Source: Mediterraneibacter hominis
GTDB taxonomy: Bacteria > Bacillota > Clostridia > Lachnospirales > Lachnospiraceae
Length of the DNA: 64,000 bases
Assembly: GCF_014287475.1 (NCBI RefSeq)
Contig: NZ_JACOPF010000001.1
Span: 62,001 to 126,000 of the forward strand
Reading direction: 5' to 3'
Shown: piece by piece, positions 42,991-52,454 of the stretch
Position numbering within the stretch: position 1 is the first letter of the stretch
How the letters are laid out: each line of letters opens with the position of its first letter
Made by a program: the position numbers and the translations under genes
The notes under the pieces: generated by a model
What the model was told of the DNA's origin: nothing
What the model saw: only the letters and a program-made list of their open reading frames with translations
The model's database searches: none

Positions 42991-44217
42991 TTATTGCTGA
43001 TTTTTACTTTCCTGCATTTTCATGGCGCGCACCTTCAATGGAAGTCCGAACAGATTGATAAAGCCTTCCGCGTCATGGTGGTCGTAAAGTTCTCCGGTTG
43101 TGAAGCTTGCCAGAGATTCACTGTACAAAGAGTAAGGAGAAGTCTCTCCTGCTTTGATAATATTGCCTTTATACAGCTTGAATTTTACTTCCCCGGTCAC
43201 ATACTGCTGTGTCACGTCCACAAATGCCTGAATTGCTTCGCGCAGCGGAGTGAACCACTTTCCTTCATATACAATCTGTGCAAATTTATTTCCCAGATCT
43301 TTCTTTACTTCGTATGTAGCGCGGTCGAGTACCAGTTCTTCCAACTGTTCATGGGCTGCCATGAGGATTGTACCTCCTGGTGTCTCGTACACTCCACGGG
43401 ATTTCATTCCTACGACACGGTTCTCTACAATGTCAATGATTCCGATTCCATGCTTGCCGCCGAGGGCATTGAGTTCTGTAATAATTTCAGAAACTTTCAT
43501 TTCTTTGCCATTCAAAGTCTTTGGAACACCTGCCTCAAAGGTCATAGTTACATATTCGCCTTCTTCCGGCGCTTTTTCCGGTGTTACGCCAAGAACGAGC
43601 AGATCGTCATAATTGGGCTCATTTGCCGGATCTTCCAGTTCCAGCCCTTCATGGCTGATATGCCATAGGTTGCGGTCACGACTGTAGCTGTGTTTTGCGT
43701 CGAAGGGAAGGTCAATTCCATGCTGTTTGCAGTATGCGATCTCTTCCTCACGTGACTGCATAGTCCATACATCTGTCATACGCCAAGGGGCAATGATTTT
43801 GATGTCAGGTGCCAGCGCTTTGATTCCAAGTTCGAAACGAATCTGGTCATTTCCTTTTCCGGTCGCGCCGTGGCAGATAGCAACAGCGCCTTCTTTTCTT
43901 GCAATTTCAACTAATTTTTTTGCAATGACCGGTCGCGCCATAGAGGTGCCGAGCAGATATTTGTTTTCATAGACAGCTCCGGCTTTTACACAGGGCATAA
44001 TATAGTCATCACAGAATTCATCGACAATATTTTCAATATATAATTTAGAAGCACCTGATAATTTTGCTCTTTCCTCCAGCCCGTCTAATTCTTCTCCCTG
44101 TCCGCAGTCGATACAGCAGCAGATTACTTCATAATCAAAATTCTCCTTTAACCAAGGGATGATGGCAGTAGTGTCAAGACCACCGGAATACGCTAAAACA
44201 ACTTTTTCTTTACTCAT
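42991..44217 (-). CDS. argG: Argininosuccinate synthase
   Basis: The 408-residue enzyme ligates citrulline and aspartate with ATP in arginine synthesis. The ATP pyrophosphatase loop [15 protein letters not shown] (residues 9-23) and [13 protein letters not shown] are intact. Length is normal. It appears as a single-gene unit here, without argH. A good minus-strand promoter is 120 bp upstream, and a MITE sits beyond that promoter. Confidence 0.97.
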   Translation of the reverse strand: MSKEKVVLAYSGGLDTTAIIPWLKENFDYEVICCCIDCGQGEELDGLEERAKLSGASKLYIENIVDEFCDDYIMPCVKAGAVYENKYLLGTSMARPVIAKKLVEIARKEGAVAICHGATGKGNDQIRFELGIKALAPDIKIIAPWRMTDVWTMQSREEEIAYCKQHGIDLPFDAKHSYSRDRNLWHISHEGLELEDPANEPNYDDLLVLGVTPEKAPEEGEYVTMTFEAGVPKTLNGKEMKVSEIITELNALGGKHGIGIIDIVENRVVGMKSRGVYETPGGTILMAAHEQLEELVLDRATYEVKKDLGNKFAQIVYEGKWFTPLREAIQAFVDVTQQYVTGEVKFKLYKGNIIKAGETSPYSLYSESLASFTTGELYDHHDAEGFINLFGLPLKVRAMKMQESKNQQ

Positions 44218-44313
44218 TTCATTTGCCTCCTAATCTATCTTTATTAAACGAAACAGTTTTTCAAAATTCCGGTAATGACCGGATTGCTGTTTTGTCTTAA
44301 TGAACTAACACAT

Positions 44314-44342
44314 ACTATACACTAAATTTTATAATTATGCAA
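44314..44342 (-). promoter_or_regulatory. Probable promoter of argG
   Basis: On the minus strand, TTGCAT, a 17-bp spacer and TATAGT. The leader between it and argG contains a CCGGTAATGACCGG dyad. No clear ArgR box was identified. Confidence 0.65.
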
Positions 44343-44370
44343 TAGAAAATATAAAATTACGAAAAAATGT

Positions 44371-44535
44371 GTAACAGTTCAGCCCGCGCCATTCGTAAAA
44401 CCGCACTGCGTGCTTATCGTGGCTGCCGCCACCGTTTTACTCATTGATAAGCGCTTAAGCTTATACAGATGTACGCTCGCAAAAACATGCAGGCATGTTT
44501 TATGCTTCCCGCACACTGTGTGGCTGAACTGTTAC
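44371..44535 (+). mobile_element. MITE copy 4 (165 bp)
   Basis: Perfect 14-bp terminal inverted repeats GTAACAGTTCAGCC and GGCTGAACTGTTAC are flanked by an exact 8-bp duplication AAAAATGT (44363-44370 and 44536-44543). The left end is 29 bp beyond the argG promoter -35. The whole 497-bp gap holds this copy, the argG promoter and AT-rich sequence before the XRE gene. Confidence 0.95.
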
Positions 44536-44714
44536 AAAAATGTATAATATGCATATTAAAATGCATAAAAATAACATTTATTCAGGAAATGTTATGAATA
44601 CAACAAAAATAAAAATTAACTATTGGTTAAATAAAATTATGCAAATTAACAAAGAATCTATATAAAAATCTGTTTTCCTCTGCTATTCTTTTTATATACA
44701 AAGGAGGCGGGTCA

Positions 44715-45803
44715 ATGATGAAGATACATGAAAATATCAGGAAAAAGCGAAAGGAAAAAGGCATGACGCAGGAGGAGCTGGCATCCTATCTGGGTATATC
44801 CACGCCGGCAGTCAATAAATGGGAGAAGGGACTTAGTTTCCCGGACATTACATTTCTTCCCTGTCTGGCAGCTCTTTTTAATATGAGTGTAGATGATTTA
44901 CTTGGCTATGAACCACAGCTTACCAAAGAGGAAATACGCGCTGTATACAGGAAAATGTCTGCAAGATTTTCAAAGGAACCATTTGAGGCGGTAATGGAGG
45001 ATTTACAGGACTATATGAAAAAATATGCTGCCTGCTTTCCGTTTCTATACCAGATGGCAGCTCTGCTTTTAAATTATTATACTTTGTCAAAAAATCCGCA
45101 GGAGACAATGGCATATATTATCAGCCTGGCAGATAAGGTGGAGAAAGAGTCCGGGGACGTGTATCTTGCAAGGGATGCCAGAGAGATGAAGCTGATTTGC
45201 TATCTGCAGATGGGAGATGCGCAGGAGGTGCTGGAGATGACAGACGAAACCATTCGTCCGTTGAGCCAGGAATATTTTTGTATCGCAGCGGCATGGGAGA
45301 TGAAGGGCAATACAGGAAAAGCAAAAGAGATCATGCAGGTGTGCGCCTATCAGCACTTGATTCTTTTACTGGCGTATACAACCGGACTGATTAGGCTGGA
45401 AAAGGCATATTCCAGGCAGGCGGAAGAAATGATAGAGCGAAACGATAAGCTGATTGAATTATTTTCTATGCAAAAGCTGCAGTTTAATGAGACAGAGAAG
45501 TTTTATCTGACGGCAGCAGTATATTACTGTGTCTGCGGAAAAAAAGAAGAGGCGCTGCATATGCTGGATAAGTATGTTGCCTGTGCGGTACGCCAGGAAT
45601 ATCCGCTTAGACTGCATGGAGATACGTATTTTGACTGTATCGACAGATGGATAGAAGAACTGACACTTGGCGAAGATGCTCCCAGAAGTGAACAGATGAT
45701 AAAAGAATCCCTGAACCATGAGCTTTCCAACCCTGCGTTTGACTGCCTAAAGGGGGAGAAAAAATTTGAAAACCTAAAAGAAAAACTGAAAACACATTTA
45801 TGA
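44715..45803 (+). CDS. XRE-family regulator with C-terminal helical (TPR-like) region
   Basis: The 362-residue protein begins with an XRE helix-turn-helix (MTQEELASYLGISTPAVNKWE, residues about 16-36), followed by about 290 residues of helical repeats that look TPR-like. This layout is common in Firmicutes regulators next to transporter genes. The ATG is preceded by AAAGGAGGCGGG; a second ATG follows immediately. It leads an apparent operon with the PLD-N protein and an ABC transporter, so it may control them. Confidence 0.9.
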   Translation: MMKIHENIRKKRKEKGMTQEELASYLGISTPAVNKWEKGLSFPDITFLPCLAALFNMSVDDLLGYEPQLTKEEIRAVYRKMSARFSKEPFEAVMEDLQDYMKKYAACFPFLYQMAALLLNYYTLSKNPQETMAYIISLADKVEKESGDVYLARDAREMKLICYLQMGDAQEVLEMTDETIRPLSQEYFCIAAAWEMKGNTGKAKEIMQVCAYQHLILLLAYTTGLIRLEKAYSRQAEEMIERNDKLIELFSMQKLQFNETEKFYLTAAVYYCVCGKKEEALHMLDKYVACAVRQEYPLRLHGDTYFDCIDRWIEELTLGEDAPRSEQMIKESLNHELSNPAFDCLKGEKKFENLKEKLKTHL

Positions 45804-45823
45804 GAGACAAGGAGGCAGATACA

Positions 45824-46033
45824 ATGAATTTAGAAATGATTTTAGAGTACCTTCCGGTGCTTCTTCCGATTATTATAATAGAATGGATACTGGCGATTAC
45901 AGCATTGGTACATGTGGTCAGACACCCCCATTACCGTTTTGGAAATAAAGTTGTCTGGATATTGATTGTACTGTTTATACAGATTATCGGGCCAGTTGTG
46001 TATTTTGCATTTGGAAGGGGAGAGGAAGAATGA
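45824..46033 (+). CDS. Small PLDc_N-type membrane protein
   Basis: The 69-residue protein has two membrane helices and the PLD nuclease N-terminal-type pattern (HVVRHPHYRFGNKVVWILIV, VYFAFGRGEE). Such stand-alone proteins often sit next to ABC transporters. The ATG at 45824 follows AAGGAGGCAGA. It overlaps the ABC ATPase gene by 4 bp, so it is probably a co-translated small partner of the transporter. Its molecular role is unknown. Confidence 0.82.
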   Translation: MNLEMILEYLPVLLPIIIIEWILAITALVHVVRHPHYRFGNKVVWILIVLFIQIIGPVVYFAFGRGEEE

Positions 46034-46941
46034 ATATTCTTGAGGCAGAAGGACTGAAAAAACAGTTTGGCAGCCATAAGGTGCTGGAGGATGTATCTAT
46101 GTATGTCCCAGAACACTGTATATACGGATTCCTTGGAAAAAACGGGGCAGGCAAGACAACCACTATGAAGATGATACTAGGGCTTCTTAAACCAGATGAG
46201 GGCAGTATCCGTGTGATGCAGGAAACAGTAGAATACGGCGAGACGAAAACGAACCGCTATATCGGATATCTGCCGGATGTGCCGGAGTTTTACAGTTATA
46301 TGAATGCAGAGGAATATTTGCAGTTCTGCGGGAGAATCAGCGGTATGTCCGGCGGACAGTTAAAAAAGAAAATAAAAGAACTGCTGGAGATGACAGGACT
46401 TGCAGGGGTAAAAAAGAGAACAGGACAGTTTTCACGCGGAATGAAGCAAAGATTGGGAATTGCACAGGCACTGTTAAACGATCCAAAGCTATTGATCTGC
46501 GACGAACCAACTTCGGCGTTGGATCCGGTGGGAAGAAAGGAAATTTTAGACATCATGGCGGCTGTCAGAGAAAGGACGACGGTGATTTTTTCTACCCATG
46601 TTCTCTCGGATGTAGAGAGGATATGCGACAGGGTTGCAATATTAAATGAAGGGAGGATTATTATAGAAGGGGAGTTGGAGCAGGTAAGAGAAACACATGG
46701 GACAAGAGGGCTTCTGGCAGAATTTTTGGAGGAAGAAAATCTGGTAAGATTTCTTAAGAAAGCAGGGCTTGAAAAGAACAAAGCAGAGATCACAGAGAGG
46801 CAGATTACAATATACGAGGAGCATCCAGAGAGAGAAATCATGCGGTGGATGGAAGTGATGCAGGAGGAAGAAATCTGTCCGATCCGGTTGGAAATGATAC
46901 AGCCGTCTCTGGAGAAGGTATTTATGGAGGCAATACAATGA
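46030..46941 (+). CDS. ABC transporter ATP-binding protein
   Basis: The 303-residue ATPase drives an ABC-2 transporter. Walker A is GKNGAGKTTTMK, the signature region reads FSRGMKQRLG, Walker B is LLICDEPTSALDP. Residues about 215-303 form the C-terminal extension common in bacitracin/lantibiotic-type export ATPases. It starts 4 bp before the stop of the PLD-N gene. The permease follows 25 bp later. Substrate unknown. Confidence 0.94.
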   Translation: MNILEAEGLKKQFGSHKVLEDVSMYVPEHCIYGFLGKNGAGKTTTMKMILGLLKPDEGSIRVMQETVEYGETKTNRYIGYLPDVPEFYSYMNAEEYLQFCGRISGMSGGQLKKKIKELLEMTGLAGVKKRTGQFSRGMKQRLGIAQALLNDPKLLICDEPTSALDPVGRKEILDIMAAVRERTTVIFSTHVLSDVERICDRVAILNEGRIIIEGELEQVRETHGTRGLLAEFLEEENLVRFLKKAGLEKNKAEITERQITIYEEHPEREIMRWMEVMQEEEICPIRLEMIQPSLEKVFMEAIQ

Positions 46942-46966
46942 AGAAAAACAGCAAGGAGGCAGAACG

Positions 46967-47734
46967 ATGAAAGGATATACTGCATTTGTTAAAAAAGAGT
47001 GGATAGAATCAATCCGGACATACCGTTTTCTAATTTTAGGAATGGTCTTTCTCCTGCTGGCCTGTCTTAGCCCAATCAGCGCCAGATATATGCCCGAAAT
47101 CATCCATGCATTTATGCCATCTGGAATGGAGATGAAACTTGCCGATCCAGTGGCGGCGGATGCCTGGCTTCAGTTTTTTAAGAATTTTTCCCAGATCGGG
47201 TTCTTTGTGACGGTTATACTGTACAGCACAGTGATGTCAAATGAATATACCAGGGGAACACTGATTCCTGTTTTGGCAAAAGGGCTGCCGAGAAAATATG
47301 TGATATTGGCAAAATTTACCTGTGCATGCTTGTCTGTCACAGCTCTCTATCTAATCTGTGCCGGAATCTGCGCCGCATATACATGGTTTTTCTGGGGAGA
47401 GGCAGTGTATATCGAAGGGGTGTTTGCCGCCCTTTTGGGAATGTGGCTGTTTTCTGTGCTGCTTTTATCCATGGTTATGTTAGGAAGTGTTTTATTCCAT
47501 TCCTCTTATGGCTGCCTGCTTTTTACAGGAGGAGCCGTTGTGATACAGATGATTGCAGGCATGATTCCAAAAGCGACAAAATTTTTGCCGGTGGGACTGA
47601 TAACAGACAGTACGGAAATCCTAAACGGACATATACAGACGGGGACGATTGCATGGCAGATGGGCATTACCGTTTTGGCGGCGCTTCTTCTTCTGGTAGC
47701 ATCTGTGCTGGTGTTTGACAGAAAGAAACTGTGA
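46967..47734 (+). CDS. ABC-2 type permease
   Basis: The 255-residue protein has about six membrane helices and is the permease of the upstream ATPase. The cytoplasmic N-terminus KKEWIESIRTYRFLILG is typical of ABC-2 permeases. AGGAGGCAGAACG precedes the ATG. Its last 68 bp overlap the 3' end of the converging histidine kinase gene, so the two operons share antisense sequence. Confidence 0.9.
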   Translation: MKGYTAFVKKEWIESIRTYRFLILGMVFLLLACLSPISARYMPEIIHAFMPSGMEMKLADPVAADAWLQFFKNFSQIGFFVTVILYSTVMSNEYTRGTLIPVLAKGLPRKYVILAKFTCACLSVTALYLICAGICAAYTWFFWGEAVYIEGVFAALLGMWLFSVLLLSMVMLGSVLFHSSYGCLLFTGGAVVIQMIAGMIPKATKFLPVGLITDSTEILNGHIQTGTIAWQMGITVLAALLLLVASVLVFDRKKL

Positions 47735-48647
47735 TTTTTAATATATTTTCTGAAAGGTGGGCGGACACATTTCCGCCCATTTTTTGCATCAGATGCTCTA
47801 CAATCGACAATCCAAGCCCGGAACCTGTGCTGTGCCGGGCAGTATCCGCCTTATAGAAACGTTCAAAAAGGCGTTCTGTATCGATTTGTATACCTGTGGG
47901 GACGAAATTGGCAAAAGTAAGGGAAGCCCCCTCCTGGATAATAGAGAGGGTCTGCTCACCATAGGTGAGTGCATTTTTCAATAAGTTAGAAAAGACTCTG
48001 CGTATCCCCTCCTCATTTCCATATACAAGCAGAGACTCCTGCGGATATTGCAGATCCAGAAGAAGTCCCGCGCATGCAATACGGTCATAGAAGGAGGCGA
48101 GAAGATCGCATAAGACAGGATAGGGAGCAATGGGGGTTAAATTAAGTTCATATTCCTCCTGTGTCACTTTCGTATATAGAAATAGTTCATCTAAAAGTGT
48201 TTCCAGATCTTTTAAACGGTTCTGTATAATGTTCAGATAATATTCTGCTTTCTGCGGATCGTTTGCATGCCTTATTAGTTGAGACTCACTATCCTGAAGG
48301 GCATGCGTTGTAGTGTATCCCAGGGAACGCTTTAGCAATTCTACATATCCGCAAGCGCCGGTTAAGGGGGTGCGGATATCATGGGAAATACAGGAAATTG
48401 TATATTTTAACTCCTTCCCCGCTGCCTGTTGCTTTACATATGCCTTCTGTTCTTTTGTAAGGCGTGTATTGAAGGCACGACACAGCCGTTTGAAGCCTGG
48501 TGTGCGCACGCTCAGCGTGAGGCGTAAGTTGCTGCCGGTTTCGGTTTCTTCTAATTCTTCTGTCCATTTTCGGATTTGCAGATGGATCCGTACCAGATAA
48601 GAAAAGAGCAATAATAAAAGTAACGATAAAATGAGAACCGGCAGCAT
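47667..48647 (-). CDS. Sensor histidine kinase
   Basis: The 326-residue kinase has one N-terminal membrane helix (residues 3-19) and no evident extracellular domain, so it likely senses through its membrane segment or a partner. The phosphoacceptor is in CISHDIRTPLTG (His89), the N-box is NLLKNALTYG, and the ATP lid GSGLGLSIVEHL is intact. It is last in a minus-strand operon: response regulator, ABC ATPase, permease, kinase. This fits a transporter-linked stress-sensing module. Confidence 0.93.
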   Translation of the reverse strand: MLPVLILSLLLLLLFSYLVRIHLQIRKWTEELEETETGSNLRLTLSVRTPGFKRLCRAFNTRLTKEQKAYVKQQAAGKELKYTISCISHDIRTPLTGACGYVELLKRSLGYTTTHALQDSESQLIRHANDPQKAEYYLNIIQNRLKDLETLLDELFLYTKVTQEEYELNLTPIAPYPVLCDLLASFYDRIACAGLLLDLQYPQESLLVYGNEEGIRRVFSNLLKNALTYGEQTLSIIQEGASLTFANFVPTGIQIDTERLFERFYKADTARHSTGSGLGLSIVEHLMQKMGGNVSAHLSENILKITVSFCQTPAQMLPEEEAPPKR

Positions 48648-48659
48648 AAATAAAACCTC

Positions 48660-49493
48660 CTAAATATCTTTTTTCTGTAGGATGAAGATGGACAAAACCA
48701 GCCATACAAAAGTCCAGACTAAGCCGGTGCCAACGCAAAGGGAAAACTTCTCTGCTGTGACAGGGAAGGAAATGTCCTGTATGCATCCATAGAGTGTAAA
48801 ATCATATGGGATAAAATCAAGCTTCAGAGCCGTTGTGATGCTGTCGATAATCGTCAGGACAGTACCGCTGGCAAGGAGCAGCGCAGCGCCGACAGAGACA
48901 GCCTTATTCCGGAACAGGACAGACACAAAGGTCAGCATGGCAGAAAAGCCGCCTCCTGTCAGCCAGAAAATCAAGGTGAATTTGGCGTATTCTTCTAAAG
49001 GAGTCTCCCTAAATGGCAGACCGAACATATGGCAGAATAGTATAAATTCTCCGATTAAAAATAAAATAAAAACGAGAGAAACGCTCTGCATAGCAATCCA
49101 TTTGCTGAGTACATAGGTAAATCGTCTGTTCCTGAGAGAAAAAATATTTTTCGCGAATCCACTGTCAAAATCGGAGCAGATAAACAGAGAGGTCAGGACT
49201 GCAATGATGATGAAAAAGAATCCTCCTCGGAATATTGTAGTAGAGAGAATGTCAATGGCGGGGATTTTAGCGTATGCAGCGGCAAGCTGCTCCCCGGTCA
49301 TTTCTTCTCCGTTCATCATAAAAACGGCTCCGCCTGCTTCTATAGAAGAACGCATTTGTTCGTCGATGGAAAGCTTGAATATAAAAAGGAAACCGGCGAT
49401 AGTGACAAGTAAAATCAGAAGGCAGATATAAATAGATTTACTTTTTAATATTCTTCTGAAATCCATGCGCATCATATCAAACATGCTCCTCAC
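48660..49493 (-). CDS. ABC-2 type permease
   Basis: The 277-residue protein has six likely membrane helices, with a long extracytoplasmic loop after helix 1 (about residues 45-85) containing FMMNGEEMTGEQLAAAY. Its gene overlaps the ATPase gene by 17 bp and is followed by the kinase gene 12 bp later. The organisation resembles lantibiotic-immunity-type transporters, but the substrate is unknown. Confidence 0.9.
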   Translation of the reverse strand: MRSMFDMMRMDFRRILKSKSIYICLLILLVTIAGFLFIFKLSIDEQMRSSIEAGGAVFMMNGEEMTGEQLAAAYAKIPAIDILSTTIFRGGFFFIIIAVLTSLFICSDFDSGFAKNIFSLRNRRFTYVLSKWIAMQSVSLVFILFLIGEFILFCHMFGLPFRETPLEEYAKFTLIFWLTGGGFSAMLTFVSVLFRNKAVSVGAALLLASGTVLTIIDSITTALKLDFIPYDFTLYGCIQDISFPVTAEKFSLCVGTGLVWTFVWLVLSIFILQKKDI

Positions 49494-50388
49494 CTCCCAT
49501 CAGATTCAAGAAATAGGACTCTAAATCCTGCTGATGACGGTATAATTCCTGTATAGAAATACCACCTTCTAAGAAAGTCTGGCTGACAAGCTGCGGATCG
49601 CAGGGAGCATAAATATGGATTTCTCCGTCCGGATATATTTTATAGTCAGTAAGTGAAAGCTGTTCCTCTAAGAGAACGGAAGCAGACTTCGTGTCGCTGA
49701 CTTTTACAAGAAGATAATCCCGACAGTTTTTTGCGAGATCCTCCGCAGGAAGCTGCTGTATCATTTGGCCGTCTTTAATGATTCCGTAGCGGGACGCGAT
49801 CTTGCTTAATTCTCCTAAGATATGGGAACTGATGATGATGGTGATTCCGCGCTCTTCATTTAAGCTTACCAGCATGGAACGAATTTCCCGTATTCCTTCT
49901 GGATCCAGTCCGTTTATAGGTTCATCCAGGATGAGAAGATCTGGATTGCCGAGCAGCGCGAGGGCTATGCCGAGACGCTGCTTCATTCCCATCGAAAAAT
50001 GCTTTGTCTTTTTCTTTCCAACGTCTGCAAGTCCGGTAAAGGACAATAGCTCCTCTGTCTTTTGCGCTGCATCGACAAGTCCTAAGCATTTGGCTTTCAG
50101 CAGCATATTTTCTCTTGCGGAGAGACTTGGATACAGTCCGGCATTTTCTATCAGCATTCCGGTACGTTTGCGGACGGTGTCATTTTTGACAGTCTTGCCG
50201 AACAGACGGATATCCCCTGCCGTAGGCGCGGCAAGTCCGCATATCATTTTCAAGGTAGTGGATTTTCCGGCTCCATTTCTTCCGATAAAACCGTAAATAT
50301 CTCCTTTTTGTACAGTCATATCCAGATGATCTACGGCTCTTTTTCTGCCATAGACTTTAGATATAGACGATAATTCTACTACATTCAT
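49477..50388 (-). CDS. ABC transporter ATP-binding protein
   Basis: The 303-residue ATPase has Walker A GRNGAGKSTTLK, signature FSMGMKQRLG and Walker B LLILDEPINGLDP. It powers the overlapping permease. The same length and architecture as the ATPase at 46030 suggest two related export systems side by side, though their sequences differ clearly. The response-regulator gene lies 70 bp upstream. Confidence 0.94.
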   Translation of the reverse strand: MNVVELSSISKVYGRKRAVDHLDMTVQKGDIYGFIGRNGAGKSTTLKMICGLAAPTAGDIRLFGKTVKNDTVRKRTGMLIENAGLYPSLSARENMLLKAKCLGLVDAAQKTEELLSFTGLADVGKKKTKHFSMGMKQRLGIALALLGNPDLLILDEPINGLDPEGIREIRSMLVSLNEERGITIIISSHILGELSKIASRYGIIKDGQMIQQLPAEDLAKNCRDYLLVKVSDTKSASVLLEEQLSLTDYKIYPDGEIHIYAPCDPQLVSQTFLEGGISIQELYRHQQDLESYFLNLMGGEEHV

Positions 50389-50458
50389 ATTCTGTAATCC
50401 TCCTTTGCATGTTAAGGCTATTATGCGGCATAAGTTTACAGAAATCGCAAAGAAAGGT

Positions 50459-51130
50459 TTAAGAAAGTTTAAAGCCGATTCCCCATACGGTCTGTATATA
50501 GTCTTCCGCGCAGCATGCTTTTAGCTTAGAACGTATATTGCTGATATGGACATTGATGGTTTTGTCTTCAATCGCATACATCTCTCCCCAGACAGATTCG
50601 TAAATTTCCTGTTTGGTAAATACCTTTGTAGGTCTTTGCATGAGCAGAGCCAGAATATCAAATTCATGTGCAGTCAGCTCCACCGGCTGCCCGCCTGCGA
50701 GCAGTCGGCGGGAATCTAAGTCGATTGTCCATTGCTTATATTCCAGAAGACGGGGAGAAAAGGTATCTGCCTTGTGCCGGAGCTGTACATGGATACGGGC
50801 GAGCAGCTCTTCTAGTTCAAAGGGCTTGGTCAGATAATCATCTGCCCCTCCTGCGAGCAGCTCTACTTTATCTCCAAGCGCGCTTCTGGCAGATAAGACA
50901 ATGACGGGAATCTTGCTGGTGTTTCGAATTTCCTGAAGAAGTGCCTCCCCTGAAATACCAGGGAGCATTAAATCCATAATAATCAGACTGAAATTAGATT
51001 GCAGATTCCAGACCAGACGGCCTTCTGTGCCAGAAAAGGCTTGTACGGCCTGAAACTGGTTTTCTATTAAAAATTCATAGATCATATTGTTGATGTCTGT
51101 GTCATCTTCGATAATCAGTATTTTTGGCAT
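50459..51130 (-). CDS. OmpR-family response regulator
   Basis: The 223-residue regulator has a receiver domain with phosphoacceptor Asp53 (IIMDLMLPG) and a winged-helix DNA-binding domain (TKQEIYESVWGEMYAIEDKT). It is the first gene of the RR-ABC-ABC-HK operon and is presumably phosphorylated by the kinase at 47667 to induce the transporter. The next kinase upstream is of a different class. Confidence 0.94.
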   Translation of the reverse strand: MPKILIIEDDTDINNMIYEFLIENQFQAVQAFSGTEGRLVWNLQSNFSLIIMDLMLPGISGEALLQEIRNTSKIPVIVLSARSALGDKVELLAGGADDYLTKPFELEELLARIHVQLRHKADTFSPRLLEYKQWTIDLDSRRLLAGGQPVELTAHEFDILALLMQRPTKVFTKQEIYESVWGEMYAIEDKTINVHISNIRSKLKACCAEDYIQTVWGIGFKLS

Positions 51131-51152
51131 ATTTATTTACTCCTTTTCCTGC

Positions 51153-52454
51153 TTAGGGGTTTTTGTTAGATTCTACTCCATATAAAAGAAGATTGGCAAT
51201 ATAATTTCCATTATGCAGGGAAATTTCTATTGTACCGTTATATTTTTGTACCGTTCGGCTTACATTTTTAAGACCGGTTCCCAGAGGCGGAACTTCTGTC
51301 AGGGAAGGGGCAGGATTTTCTATGTGGATAAAAAGGGAGGTACTCTGGTACAAAATAGAAAACGTCAGCCGCTTGTCTGCACCGGACTCAGATAAGAGCG
51401 CGGCCTTCGCATTATCCAGAAGGTTCCCGAAGATAACTACCATGTCAGAAAAGGGCAAAATAAGTCCGGAAGGTACAGCCAGTTCAGATACACAGGTGAT
51501 GCCGGCTCTTTTTAATTCTTTTAGTTTCAGATTCAGAATGGAATCTAAGTGCGAATTTCCAGTGTGAATCAAGACTTCTGTTTCCTCTAATTTTCCAGTA
51601 ATGTCAGATACATACTGAAGCAGTTCTTCTTTTTGATTGTTCTCATAGAGAAGGGCAGCAGTGCGGAAATGGTTTTTCATATCATGGCGTATACTGCTGA
51701 TTTCTTTGAAATTTTCCTCTAGTTCCCTGTAATGTTGCTCTTGCAGTCGCGTCTGTGAAGAAAGAAGTGCATACTCTGTTTCTTTTACAGTGAAAAGGCT
51801 GAATCTGCGGTACAGCTCAAAGGTGAGTAGATTGATAGAAAGAAAGAGCAGTTGTAGTACAAAATGCAGCAGGCTTGAGAGTGTCCTGTCAGTATCAATG
51901 GCGCTGCTTAAGAAGATAAGCAGTATAGGGGAGGCAACAAGAGTGCAAAGAGGGATGGCAAACAGAAGCAAAAGAAGCCGCAGAGGAATGTCTGTGGAAA
52001 TTTGCCGGCAAAGCTTTAAACATAGAAAGAGCAGCGCCCATAATCCTATGTGATAGAGCAGGAGGTAGAAAAGTGCCAGGGATAGTTTGGGCAGCACATT
52101 TGTGATGTCGTTTAAAGCAAGAAGGTAGAGTAGATTCACTGTTGCCAGGCAGAAGGAAAATAAAGCTTTTTTACGTCGGGAGCCGGGATAAAAGGGCAGC
52201 AGAAGAAAACTGGCAGGAACTACCAGATAGGTACATCCGTAGGAAGGAAAAATCCAGTGGGTAAACACCAGCATGGACAAGACAGCCAGGGCAAACAGTG
52301 TATAGGCTGTTTTTCTATATTTTTGTATTTTTCCATAGAGACGATTCATCAGTTCGATCAATATACACCCCTCCACTGTACAAAGAAATATATCTGTGAA
52401 AAAATCGTAGAGAGGATATGTAATAAGAATACGATTCATTTTCCAATTCTCCAT
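51153..52454 (-). CDS. GHKL-domain sensor histidine kinase (AgrC-like)
   Basis: The 433-residue protein has about six membrane helices in its first 200 residues, then a GHKL kinase core. The phosphoacceptor motif is IRHDMKNHF (near residue 255) and the N-box is NLLDNAKAALL. It pairs with the LytTR regulator, whose gene overlaps its start by 19 bp. AgrC-like kinases often sense peptides, but no AgrB/AgrD-type genes are nearby. Confidence 0.92.
   Translation of the reverse strand: MENWKMNRILITYPLYDFFTDIFLCTVEGCILIELMNRLYGKIQKYRKTAYTLFALAVLSMLVFTHWIFPSYGCTYLVVPASFLLLPFYPGSRRKKALFSFCLATVNLLYLLALNDITNVLPKLSLALFYLLLYHIGLWALLFLCLKLCRQISTDIPLRLLLLLFAIPLCTLVASPILLIFLSSAIDTDRTLSSLLHFVLQLLFLSINLLTFELYRRFSLFTVKETEYALLSSQTRLQEQHYRELEENFKEISSIRHDMKNHFRTAALLYENNQKEELLQYVSDITGKLEETEVLIHTGNSHLDSILNLKLKELKRAGITCVSELAVPSGLILPFSDMVVIFGNLLDNAKAALLSESGADKRLTFSILYQSTSLFIHIENPAPSLTEVPPLGTGLKNVSRTVQKYNGTIEISLHNGNYIANLLLYGVESNKNP

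Noticed and set aside
11034..44535. CRISPR or tRNA-like explanation for the four repeated 165-bp segments
   Set aside because: Copies are kilobases apart, each flanked by its own 8-bp duplication, and have no tRNA signature; a MITE explains them.
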